NCBI RefSeq assembly: GCF_032229225.1
Contig: NZ_CP135076.1
Coordinates: forward strand, 2,957,001 to 3,021,000
Origin: Stakelama saccharophila
Lineage (GTDB): Bacteria; Pseudomonadota; Alphaproteobacteria; Sphingomonadales; Sphingomonadaceae
Length of the DNA stretch: 64,000 nt
Direction of reading: 5' to 3'
In this document: positions 17,807-26,404 of the stretch, piece by piece
Numbering within the stretch: position 1 is the stretch's first letter
Layout: the number at the start of each line of letters is the position of its first letter
The notes under the pieces: model-generated
Told to the model about the DNA's origin: nothing
Database searches by the model: none
Seen by the model: the letters and a program-made list of their open reading frames with translations, nothing else
Position numbers and translations under genes: made by a program

Positions 17807-19663
17807 ATGAGCACCGAGACATTCCAGACGCCGTTTGGCCGGCGAGATTTCCTTCGCGCATCGGCACTCGCCGGCAGCGCCTTGCTTTCGTGTCCAGCTT
17901 GGGCGCGCGGGGGTGACCTGTCGCAGCCGCTGATCCGTCAGGGTTTCGACGAGGTGAGCGGCGAGACCATCGAACTTCGCGTTGGCCGAGGCCCGCGCCG
18001 CGTAGAGGGCCGCGCCGGACGCGGCATCGCAGTCAATGGCAGTGTTCCCGGACCGCTCATTCGGTTGCGCGAAGGTGATCCGGTGACACTCAACATCCAT
18101 AATGACCTCGACGTCGATACCTCAATTCACTGGCATGGCCTGCTGGTGCCGTTCCAGATGGACGGCGTGCCCGGCGTGAGCTTTCCCGGCATTCCCGCAG
18201 GCGGCACATTCAGCGCGGTCTTTCCGGTCCGGCAGTCGGGCACCTATTGGTGGCACAGCCATGCGGGCCTGCAGGAACAGTCGGGCCATTACGGACCCAT
18301 CGTAGTCGATCCCGCTAGTCCCGATCCAGTCCAAGCGGACCGCGATTATGTTCTCCTGTTGAGCGAATTCTCTTCGCTCGATCCGCATGCGATCATGGCC
18401 AAGCTCAAAAAGGGCGAGGATTATTTCAACTACCAGCAGACGAGCTGGACCGACGATTATCCGCTATCGGGCAAGGACCGCCGCATGTGGGCGAAGATGC
18501 GGATGATGGCGACCGACATCCTTGACGTGACGGGATCCACCTACACCTATCTCGCCAACGGACACGGCCCGACCGAAGGGATGGAATTCGCGTTCCGGCC
18601 CGGCGAGCGCGTGCGAATCCGGATCATCAACGGCTCGGCGATGACGTTCTTCAACGTCAGGCTTCCCGGCCTGCCGATGACGGTGGTCGCCGCCGATGGA
18701 CAGAATGTGCGGCCCGTCGAGGTGGACGAGCTGCAGATCGGCGTTGCCGAGACCTATGACGTGGTCGTCGAACCCGGTTCGGCGCCCGCCTATACGATCG
18801 TCGGCGAAGCGATGGACCGATCGGGCATGGCGGTCGCCACGCTCGCTTCGGCTCCCGGCGCGCGCGCGGCGGTACCGGCGCTTCGCGATCCGCCGCTCCT
18901 GACGATGGCCGATATGGGCATGAGCGGCATGGGCGGTATGGACGGCATGAAGATGGGCGATGGCGCCTCTTCGGACATGACCGGAATGGATCACGGCGCG
19001 ATGGGCCATGCCGGTCAGACGGACCATGGCGACATGGCCGGCACGAGCGGTATGGCGATGGGCGCGTCGCAGGGCGGCGGGGGCATGTCGATGTCGGGCA
19101 TGTCGATGCGTGACACATCGCTGCTGCCGCCCGACGTCAAAGTCGGGCCCGGCATCGACATGGTCGCGATGAATCCGATCGACCGGATGGGCGATCCCGG
19201 CCTCGGGCTCGATAACGTCGATCACCGCGTGCTCGATTACAGGCAGCTCGTCGCGCTCGAACCCGGCGCCGACGACCGCGTGCCGTCGCGCTTCATGGAG
19301 ATCCATCTGACCGGCAACATGGAACGCTATATGTGGTCGTTCGACGGCGAAAAATTCTCCGCCGTCAGCGATCATCCGATCCGCTTCGCGAACGACGAAC
19401 GCGTCCGCGTGAAGCTCGTCAACGACACGATGATGGCGCATCCGATTCACCTGCACGGCCATTTCTTCGAGCTGGTGAACGGTGCCGGACATCTGCACCA
19501 GCCGCGCAAGCACACGGTGATCGTACAGCCCGGCGGCAGCGCGCAGTTCGACCTGACCGCCAACGAATATGGCGACTGGGCGTTTCACTGCCATCTGCTC
19601 TACCACATGCATGCGGGCATGTTTCAGGTCGTCTCGGTCGCCGCACCGGGAGAGCGGGCATGA
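17807..19663 (+). CDS. copA: CopA-type multicopper oxidase
   Basis: Periplasmic copper oxidase/binding protein of 618 residues. It has a Tat signal (GRRDFLRASALAGSALL). Copper ligands are in SIHWHGLLVP, YWWHSHAG, HPIHLHGHFFEL and HCHLLYHMHAGMF. A Met/His-rich insert (about residues 367-435, many MxxM and MDHG units) is typical of CopA and binds extra copper. ATG at 17807 is chosen because it positions the twin-arginine motif near the N-terminus. It is followed by copB with a 4-base overlap. Confidence 0.95.
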   Translation: MSTETFQTPFGRRDFLRASALAGSALLSCPAWARGGDLSQPLIRQGFDEVSGETIELRVGRGPRRVEGRAGRGIAVNGSVPGPLIRLREGDPVTLNIHNDLDVDTSIHWHGLLVPFQMDGVPGVSFPGIPAGGTFSAVFPVRQSGTYWWHSHAGLQEQSGHYGPIVVDPASPDPVQADRDYVLLLSEFSSLDPHAIMAKLKKGEDYFNYQQTSWTDDYPLSGKDRRMWAKMRMMATDILDVTGSTYTYLANGHGPTEGMEFAFRPGERVRIRIINGSAMTFFNVRLPGLPMTVVAADGQNVRPVEVDELQIGVAETYDVVVEPGSAPAYTIVGEAMDRSGMAVATLASAPGARAAVPALRDPPLLTMADMGMSGMGGMDGMKMGDGASSDMTGMDHGAMGHAGQTDHGDMAGTSGMAMGASQGGGGMSMSGMSMRDTSLLPPDVKVGPGIDMVAMNPIDRMGDPGLGLDNVDHRVLDYRQLVALEPGADDRVPSRFMEIHLTGNMERYMWSFDGEKFSAVSDHPIRFANDERVRVKLVNDTMMAHPIHLHGHFFELVNGAGHLHQPRKHTVIVQPGGSAQFDLTANEYGDWAFHCHLLYHMHAGMFQVVSVAAPGERA

Positions 19664-20700
19664 CGCGCGCCTTGCTCCTCCTTCCGCTGCTGTTCGCCGC
19701 GACGCCCGCTGCTGCACAGCATATGCACATGGACATGCCGATGCCGGCAAAGCCCAAGGCGGCGACCGGGCAGAAGGCCGCGCCGAAGCCCGCACCGATG
19801 CCGCCCGCAAAGCGCCGCACGCAGACGACGCCGGCGGCGAAGGCAAAGGCTCCTGCCGCGCCGGTTTCGATGGACATGCCGTCGGTCGCACCGCAGTCGT
19901 CCGCGCCCATGCAAATGCAGGATCACGGCGCGATGGACATGCCCGTTGCACCGACGACGGAAACACCGCCACCCGCCGCGGCGGGATCGGGTCCGCCGAC
20001 CGCGGCCGATGCGATCTACGGCGCCGATGCGATGGCGCCGTCGCGCGAGACGCTTCGCCGCGAACAGGGCGCTCAGAAATATTTCTGGTTTATGGCCGAT
20101 CGGCTCGAATACCGCGCGCACAAGGGCAAGGACGGATATCTGTGGGACGTCCAGGGCTATTATGGCGGCGACGTCGACAAGCTGTGGTTCAAGAGCGAGG
20201 GCGAAGGCGCGTTCGGCGGCGAGAACGAACAGGCCGAGGTTCAGGCGCTCTACAGCCATGCGATCGGGCCGTGGTTCGATCTCCAGACCGGCGTGCGCCA
20301 TGATTTCGCCGGCCCCGACCGTACCGACGCGGTGATCGGCGTTCAGGGTCTCGCGCCCTATATGTTCGAAATCGACGCTGCGGCGTTCCTGTCGACCAAG
20401 GGCGAGCTGCGCGGGCGTATCGAGGCCGAACTCGACCAGCGCATCACGCAGCGCCTGCGGTTGCAGCCGCGCGCCGAGATCAACCTGTCGGCGCAGGATA
20501 TTCGCGAACGCGGCGTCGGTGCCGGGATCGACACCGCCGAGATCGGCGTGCGGCTGCGCTACGAAATCGCCCGCGAGTTCGCGCCCTATATCGGCGTCGA
20601 GCAGGAATGGCGGGTCGGCAACAGCGCCGATTTCGCCCGGGCACGCGGCGACGATCCCAGCGTCACGAATTTCGTGGCGGGCATCAGGCTGTGGTTCTGA
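19660..20700 (+). CDS. copB: CopB outer-membrane copper-resistance protein
   Basis: 346 residues with a signal peptide (RALLLLPLLFAATPAAAQ). A low-complexity Met/His/Pro/Lys region follows (HMHMDMPMPAKPK and DHGAMDMPVAP), then a beta-barrel domain containing YFWFMADRLEYRAHKGKDGY and a closing VAGIRLWF end typical of CopB. It acts with CopA to sequester copper at the outer membrane. The ATG overlaps the end of copA by 4 bases. The next gene, copC, is 40 bases downstream. Confidence 0.93.
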   Translation: MTRALLLLPLLFAATPAAAQHMHMDMPMPAKPKAATGQKAAPKPAPMPPAKRRTQTTPAAKAKAPAAPVSMDMPSVAPQSSAPMQMQDHGAMDMPVAPTTETPPPAAAGSGPPTAADAIYGADAMAPSRETLRREQGAQKYFWFMADRLEYRAHKGKDGYLWDVQGYYGGDVDKLWFKSEGEGAFGGENEQAEVQALYSHAIGPWFDLQTGVRHDFAGPDRTDAVIGVQGLAPYMFEIDAAAFLSTKGELRGRIEAELDQRITQRLRLQPRAEINLSAQDIRERGVGAGIDTAEIGVRLRYEIAREFAPYIGVEQEWRVGNSADFARARGDDPSVTNFVAGIRLWF

Positions 20701-20740
20701 TCCAACACCAACAAGTTGCTTGCCGAAGGAAGATACTGCG

Positions 20741-21130
20741 ATGACCGGAATAAAATGGGCGGGTTTTGCGCTATTGAGCATGACGTTTGCGGCTTCGCAA
20801 TCCGCACTTGCGCATACGAAATTGGTGAAGTCCACACCGGCAGAGGGAACCACCACTACCGGCGTATCGGTCGTCACCTTGACCTTCGATGCCGCGATCA
20901 CGCCTGACAGCGGCAGCGCGGAAATCGTGATGACCGGTATGCCGGGAATGAACAACCATTCGCCAATGGCGATCAAGGCGTTCGTCGCCGCCACCGACCC
21001 GACCACGAGAACGGTGACCTTGAAGCTTCGCAATCGGCTAAAGCCTGGAACCTATGCGCTGCGCTGGGCGGTGGAAGCGGCGGACGGGCACCCTATGCGT
21101 GGCGAACTCGACTTCGAGGTCACGAGATAG
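20741..21130 (+). CDS. copC: CopC periplasmic copper-binding protein
   Basis: 129 residues. The signal peptide is cleaved at SALA, leaving HTKLVKSTPAEG, which puts a histidine at the mature N-terminus as in CopC. A methionine-bearing segment (MTGMPGMNNHSPM) and a later DGHPMRG motif supply the remaining copper ligands. GAAGGAAG precedes the ATG. copD is not found in this window; the next plus-strand gene is an unrelated acyltransferase. Confidence 0.93.
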   Translation: MTGIKWAGFALLSMTFAASQSALAHTKLVKSTPAEGTTTTGVSVVTLTFDAAITPDSGSAEIVMTGMPGMNNHSPMAIKAFVAATDPTTRTVTLKLRNRLKPGTYALRWAVEAADGHPMRGELDFEVTR

Positions 21131-21338
21131 GCTCGGATTCTTCGCAAATCCTGAGTGCCGGCAAACCGATGTTCGCGGGAACATGTCGTGGACAGCGGTC
21201 AAGCGTACATTAAGCATCACGCACTCGGTGCGCAGGTTATTCTCTTCCAATTTCCTAACCTCATTCCGGATCTCGGCGAGGGGATCGGGGGTGCACACAC
21301 GTATCATAGACAAAGAGGAATGCGGGGGTCCGTTTCTC

Positions 21339-22547
21339 ATGTCTATTATGTCGGGTCCGACCCGAGAAACAGCGACCGGTCGCCACCGTGACAGCGTAGA
21401 TCGGGGTATCGGCCTGAGCGATGCCGGCGCCGTCGTGCACGAAGCTGCGGGCGTCAAACCGTACATCCACTCGCACACCGCATTGCGCGGCATGGCTGCA
21501 TTGTTCGTATTCTTCTACCATTTCGAGCTCATACGCGCATTCCGGATACCGCTTGGATCCGCAGCACCGGTCATCGCACGCGGCTATGCCTGGGTGGACC
21601 TGTTCTTCATTCTGAGCGGATTCGTCATTGCGCTTACCTATCAAGGCTTTCTCGCGTCACCGTCAAAGACATCGGTCACCGCCTTTGCCGTCGCCCGAAT
21701 CGCACGGATACTTCCATTTCACATTTTGGCGCTCACCTATCTGGCGGTGCTCATGATCGGCACCTCGTTTCTAGGACCGTTGCTGGGGGGCGGACGCTTC
21801 TGGAAGCCGCTGACGACGTTCGATTTTCGCCATTTTCTTGAACAGCTTTCTCTTCTCCAGATCTGGGACGCGAAGGCAGCGCTCAGCTGGAACATTCCAT
21901 CCTGGTCGATCAGCGCGGAAATGCATGTGTATCTGATCTTCCCGCTTCTGGCCTTCGCGCTCGCGCGTGCCCCGGTGCGCAGCATCGTAGTTTTGTGTGT
22001 CACATCGGTGTCGATCTACCTTGCGATCCTTCACGCAAAGCCCTCGCTCGATATCCTGACACCCTTTGCGCTTCTTCGCTGCTTTGCCGGCTTCGCGCTT
22101 GGCGTCGTTCTCTACCGGGCGCATGAGCGACGACCGCTGCGCGCTAGACCGTGGATGGGATTAACCCAGTGCGGCGCGCTGATCCTGATCGCAGCCATTT
22201 TCTTGTCCGGTTTTCATGATGTTTTTCTCATCCCAGCTTTCGCGACACTGATCTACGCCAGCGCCTCGGACGCCGGGCCGATTGGAGCAATAGCGAGGAC
22301 GCGTGCGGCACAGCGCTTGGGCACCATGTCCTATGCTCTCTATCTGCTCAATTTCCCCGTGCTGATGACCGCCGAGCTTCTATGGCCTCAGCTATCGGGC
22401 CTGACCGGTAGCCATCCCGCGAACACCGCGAAGCTTGTATGGGCGGTCGTCCTGACGGCGATTATCCTTGCGCTTGCAGCATTGAGCCACGATTATGTCG
22501 AGCAACCAATGCGCCGGATGATCGTGCGAAAATTCACGCCGAGCTAG
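21339..22547 (+). CDS. acyltransferase 3 family membrane protein (OafA-like)
   Basis: About 402 residues, polytopic. The N-terminal segment HTALRGMAALFVFFYHF carries the R and H pattern of acyltransferase family 3, followed by about ten hydrophobic helices and a basic C-terminus. Such enzymes add acetyl or other acyl groups to surface polysaccharides. ATG at 21339 has a G-rich stretch upstream; ATG at 21348 is an alternative. It has no obvious metal link and may be a passenger gene. The 208 bases between copC and this gene hold no gene that I recognise. Confidence 0.85.
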   Translation: MSIMSGPTRETATGRHRDSVDRGIGLSDAGAVVHEAAGVKPYIHSHTALRGMAALFVFFYHFELIRAFRIPLGSAAPVIARGYAWVDLFFILSGFVIALTYQGFLASPSKTSVTAFAVARIARILPFHILALTYLAVLMIGTSFLGPLLGGGRFWKPLTTFDFRHFLEQLSLLQIWDAKAALSWNIPSWSISAEMHVYLIFPLLAFALARAPVRSIVVLCVTSVSIYLAILHAKPSLDILTPFALLRCFAGFALGVVLYRAHERRPLRARPWMGLTQCGALILIAAIFLSGFHDVFLIPAFATLIYASASDAGPIGAIARTRAAQRLGTMSYALYLLNFPVLMTAELLWPQLSGLTGSHPANTAKLVWAVVLTAIILALAALSHDYVEQPMRRMIVRKFTPS

Positions 22548-22559
22548 ACGGGCTTGAGA

Positions 22560-22742
22560 TCACGATTTGCGTCGACCCCCGAGCTTTGCTGTCGACCACC
22601 ACCCCAGCGCGACAAAGCCGCCAAGGAAAATATCGCTCCACGGGGAGGGCAATAGGAAGAAACTCAGGCCTGCCGCGATCACGCATACCAATTCGGCGGC
22701 GATCCCAACCCACCAGCGCACCACTGCCTGCTTTGGTCGCAC
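22560..22742 (-). CDS. 60-aa hypothetical membrane protein
   Basis: Two likely transmembrane helices (WWVGIAAELVCVIAAGLSFF and IFLGGFVALGWWSTAKL) joined by a short loop, with a basic end. A GTG start with GGGGAA 9 bases upstream. It follows the cytochrome c gene by 26 bases in the same direction and is probably the last gene of the complex I-like operon. No family recognised; it could be an accessory subunit. Confidence 0.5.
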   Translation of the reverse strand: MRPKQAVVRWWVGIAAELVCVIAAGLSFFLLPSPWSDIFLGGFVALGWWSTAKLGGRRKS

Positions 22743-22768
22743 GGCACCGGTTCCCCATCGCGTCCCGC

Positions 22769-23404
22769 TCAGTGCTGACGATCGTGACCATCCCCGCCAT
22801 GCGCTTCGCCCGCCGGTTTGGTGTTCGCGCCTTCGTCTTCCTTCATCATTTCATCATGATCGGCCGGCGCATTGGCCACGATCGCTTTATACTGTGCAGG
22901 GGTCATGCTCGGCAGACGATCGACAAACGCGACCATGTCCCAGATCAGCTCGTCGCTATGCGTCTTGCCCCAGGCCGGCATCGCCGTCAGCTTGACGCCG
23001 TGCTTGATCATCCAGAATTTCTGTGCATTCGAGTGATGCGCATGTTCTGCCAGCTCGGGCGCCTCAGGATATAAGCCCTGGCTCAGTTCGGTCGGCGCCA
23101 TGCCCGGCCCCAAGTGACAGCCGGTGCACATTTCGTCATAGAGCCCCGCGCCACGCGACACGCGTTCGGCGCTGGCGAGGTTGGCGGGCGGTTTGATTCC
23201 GCGCGCATGGACCGCGATCGACCGGTCACGGACCGTGTCGAGCAGCGAATAGACGGCGCGGGTATGCGGGGCGTCGGCGCCGATATTGTACACGCCGGTA
23301 TAGATCAGCACGGCCGCGAAGACCGCAATGACGATCGCGGCTACGACAATGAACGAGACGCTAGGTAGATGTTTGCGATGGTCGAAATTTCGGATTGCGG
23401 CCAC
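22769..23404 (-). CDS. membrane-anchored class I cytochrome c
   Basis: 211 residues: an N-terminal membrane anchor (SFIVVAAIVIAVFAAVLIYT, about 17-37) and a periplasmic domain with one CTGCH haem site (Cys93, Cys96, His97). The likely axial methionine lies in LTAMPAWGK (about 142). A His/Asp/Glu-rich tail ends the protein. GTG at 23404 is preferred because AAGGGGAG lies 9 bases before it; an upstream TTG lacks a good ribosome-binding site. It follows the NuoN-like gene by 115 bases and may be an electron carrier for, or alongside, the complex I-like assembly. Confidence 0.85.
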   Translation of the reverse strand: MAAIRNFDHRKHLPSVSFIVVAAIVIAVFAAVLIYTGVYNIGADAPHTRAVYSLLDTVRDRSIAVHARGIKPPANLASAERVSRGAGLYDEMCTGCHLGPGMAPTELSQGLYPEAPELAEHAHHSNAQKFWMIKHGVKLTAMPAWGKTHSDELIWDMVAFVDRLPSMTPAQYKAIVANAPADHDEMMKEDEGANTKPAGEAHGGDGHDRQH

Positions 23405-23519
23405 GGATTCGGTCTCCCCTTCTTGTCGCGCCTCACGCAAGGCCTCAATTCCATTACGTCACCTTGCGGCCTTTCCCCTCACCCGAGAGAGTATTTCCGT
23501 GACGGCGGGTGGGCGTGGA

Positions 23520-24908
23520 TCAAAATGCTGCCAGCACCAATCCGGCAAAAATTCCTATACCGGTCACCCCGACCGCGCCTATCGCCAACGCGGCACCGCT
23601 CCATCCGCCGAGTATCCGGGCATTGCCTCCCCGCTCGCCGAAATACATTCGGGCGAGAACACGCAGATAGTAGAAGAGCGATATCACGGTATTCGCGACC
23701 GCGATCGCGGCGAGCCAGGCATAGCCGGCCGCGATGGTCGTCTTGAACAGCAACAACTTGCCGACGAAACCAGCGAGCGGCGGAACACCGACCAGGGAGA
23801 GCAGCGCCAGCGCCAGCGCGGCCGCGGTAAAAGGTCGCCGTCCAGCAAAACCGGCATAATCCTCGATCGCGGTGCGTCCGCGCAGGTGGATCACCGCGCC
23901 GAACGCGGTCAGGTTCGCCGCCGCATACCCTGCCAGGAATAGCAGCAGCGCCGCCGTGGCATCGGGCACGAGCCCGACGATCGTCACCGCCATCAGCGCA
24001 TAGCCAGATTGCGACACCGAAGACCAGCCGAGCAATCGCCGCACGTCCGATTGCCATAGCGCGGCGAGATTGCCGAGCGTCATCGTCGCTACCGCCAGCG
24101 CGGCGACCAACGGCCGGACGCCGGCGTCGATGCCGCCGAACAGCGTCACCAGCCGCGCGAGCGCGATGGCGCCGCCGATCTTGGGCGCGATCGTCAGGAA
24201 CGCCGCGACCGGCGCCGGCGCACCCTCGGCGACATCGGGCATCCAGCTATGCACGGGCACCGCCCCGAGTTTGAACGCCACGCCGACGACTGTCAGCGCG
24301 AAACCGACCAGCAGCAGCGGCGATGGCGCCGTTGTGCCTAGCGCCGCCGCCATGGCGGCATAGCTCGAATCGCCGAGCAGGCCGAACAGCAACGCCACGC
24401 CCACCATCAGCACGGCATTGGCGAGCGCGCCGATCAGGAAATATTTCATTCCCGCCTCGACCGACAGCGCCCAGTCGCGGTGATAGGCGGCGAGCGTATA
24501 GCCGGTCACCGAGGACAGCAGGATTCCCATGACGAGCTGCAACAGGTCGGTCGCACCGGCGAGGATCATCGCGCCCAGCGCCGACAGCAGGAGCAGCGCA
24601 TAATATTCGCCCTCGCGTTGATCGGCGCGGAACCAGCCGATGCTCATCATGGTGACCGCGAGCGTAACGGCGAGGATCAGAAGTCGCGCCCAGATCGACG
24701 CCGGATCAATCACCCACAGGCCCGAAAACGTCTCGCGTACCGGCGTGCGGAGTTGGATGGCGACCAACGCCAGCGCCACCAACCCGCCCGCCAGCGCGAC
24801 AAAGGCGCACAGCCGCTGCTGCGCGCGCGGCAGGAACGTAGCGAGCAGGACGATCGCGACGGCGCTCAGGACGAGCGCGATTTCGGGGGCGATGTCGCCT
24901 ATCGGCAC
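23520..24908 (-). CDS. nuoN: NuoN-like antiporter-type subunit of a complex I-like assembly
   Basis: 462 residues, about 14 helices, homologous to subunit N of NADH:quinone oxidoreductase, which forms one proton channel of the membrane arm. Conserved lysines are present in VAFKLGAVPVHSWMPD, TIAPKIGG and AGFVGKLLLFK. It starts with GTG directly after nuoM (1-base gap). The length fits the family. It is the last antiporter-like gene of the operon. Confidence 0.9.
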   Translation of the reverse strand: MPIGDIAPEIALVLSAVAIVLLATFLPRAQQRLCAFVALAGGLVALALVAIQLRTPVRETFSGLWVIDPASIWARLLILAVTLAVTMMSIGWFRADQREGEYYALLLLSALGAMILAGATDLLQLVMGILLSSVTGYTLAAYHRDWALSVEAGMKYFLIGALANAVLMVGVALLFGLLGDSSYAAMAAALGTTAPSPLLLVGFALTVVGVAFKLGAVPVHSWMPDVAEGAPAPVAAFLTIAPKIGGAIALARLVTLFGGIDAGVRPLVAALAVATMTLGNLAALWQSDVRRLLGWSSVSQSGYALMAVTIVGLVPDATAALLLFLAGYAAANLTAFGAVIHLRGRTAIEDYAGFAGRRPFTAAALALALLSLVGVPPLAGFVGKLLLFKTTIAAGYAWLAAIAVANTVISLFYYLRVLARMYFGERGGNARILGGWSGAALAIGAVGVTGIGIFAGLVLAAF

Positions 24909-24909
24909 C

Positions 24910-26403
24910 TCAGCGCTCCGCGACGATCGGGACAGTGCCGAAACCGATCAGCGCGAGCAGTGGTCGCGGATAGACGCCGATCGCCAGCACGAGCCCGAGC
25001 AGAACGGAGAGGATCGCGGTTTCGATGCGGCCGAGATCGACAAATCCCTGACGCTCTTTTGGCAGGTCACCGAAAAAGAGCCGGCGAAGCATGTTCAGGA
25101 ACAAGGCGGCCGTAATGAGCACGCCCAGCAGGCCGATCGCCGCGATCCACGGCCAAGTGGCGAAGGTTCCGGCAAAAATCTGGAACTCGGCGACGAAGCC
25201 GGCAAGCGCGGGCAGGCCCAGACTGGCGAAAGCGGCGACGATGGTCAGCGCCGTCAGGCGCGGCGCCACGTCGGCCAAGCCGCCATAATGGTCGAGATCA
25301 TAGTCGCGCGTGCGCTGCCAGAACGCGCCCGCGATCAGGAACAAAGAGCCGGTGATGAGGCCGTGTGCGACCATCTCGACCACCGCGCCGTCGAGCGCGA
25401 GGCGGTGCGCGGCGGCATCGCCGCTCGCCAACGCACCGGCAACCGCGATCCCGAGCACGGTGTAGCCCATGTGATTGACCGAGGTGTAGGCGATCCGGCG
25501 CTTCAGATCGCTCTGCGCCAAGGCGACGAACGCCCCCCACAGGATGGAGACGAGCGCGAGGATCGCCAGCGGCAGCGCATAGGCGGCAACGGTCTCGCGC
25601 ATCATCGACAGCGGAATGCGCACCAGGCCGTAGGTGCCCATTTTGAGGAGCACGCCGGCGAGGATCGCCGAGACCGGCCCCGGCGCGTTGACATGCGCGG
25701 GCGGAAGCCAAGTATGGACGGGAAAGAGCGGCGTCTTGATCGCGAAGCCGAGCACGAAACCGAACAGGATCAGCGAACTCCGCGGATCGACGCCGCCGAG
25801 CGGCTGGCGCACGATCAACGTGCGCATGTCGAAGGTCAGCGGCCCCCCGCCCGAGAGCGCTAGCCCGATGATCGCCAGCAGGATCGCGAGCGAGCCGAGC
25901 AGCGTATAGATGAAGAATTTGGTCGCGGCGGCCTGCGCGTCGCCATGGCCCCACCGCCCGATCAGGAAATACATGCCGACCAGGCTCAGGTCGAAGAACA
26001 CGTAGAACAGGATCAGGTCAAGAACGAGGAATACGCCGAGCGAGACGCCGAGCAGGAAGAGCATCCAGGCGTAATAATGCCTTGGCTCGCGATCGAGACG
26101 GATCGGCCAGGCGATCGCCGCGACGAACAAGAGCGCGCTCATCAGGGCGATCGCGATGGCAACGCCGTCGACGCCCACCCGCCAGGCGATGCCGAGCGCC
26201 GGAATCCACGGCCATTCGGCGGTCGCGACGAACGCCGGCTGCGCACCGCCGCCGAAGAACCGCGCCGCGACAACCGCCAGCAATATGAGCGGCACGGCCG
26301 CTACTCCAATGGCGATGCCGCGCGATGCCCGCGCGCCAAGCGAGGGAATCATGAACAGCGCGAGCGCGGCGGCAAGCGGCAGCAGGATCGCGATCGTCAG
26401 CAT
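24910..26403 (-). CDS. nuoM: NuoM-like antiporter-type subunit
   Basis: 497 residues, about 14 helices. Motifs of the proton channel are visible: AIKTPLFPVHTWLPPAHVNA, LLKMGTYGLVRIPL and AGFVAEFQIFAGTF. The usual glutamate of helix 5 is replaced by aspartate (FYVFFDLSLVGMYFLI). ATG at 26403 gives the normal N-terminus MLTIAILLPL; a longer version would begin with an odd Cys-rich stretch. It is separated by 1 base from the genes on either side. Confidence 0.9.
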   Translation of the reverse strand: MLTIAILLPLAAALALFMIPSLGARASRGIAIGVAAVPLILLAVVAARFFGGGAQPAFVATAEWPWIPALGIAWRVGVDGVAIAIALMSALLFVAAIAWPIRLDREPRHYYAWMLFLLGVSLGVFLVLDLILFYVFFDLSLVGMYFLIGRWGHGDAQAAATKFFIYTLLGSLAILLAIIGLALSGGGPLTFDMRTLIVRQPLGGVDPRSSLILFGFVLGFAIKTPLFPVHTWLPPAHVNAPGPVSAILAGVLLKMGTYGLVRIPLSMMRETVAAYALPLAILALVSILWGAFVALAQSDLKRRIAYTSVNHMGYTVLGIAVAGALASGDAAAHRLALDGAVVEMVAHGLITGSLFLIAGAFWQRTRDYDLDHYGGLADVAPRLTALTIVAAFASLGLPALAGFVAEFQIFAGTFATWPWIAAIGLLGVLITAALFLNMLRRLFFGDLPKERQGFVDLGRIETAILSVLLGLVLAIGVYPRPLLALIGFGTVPIVAER

Positions 26404-26404
26404 G

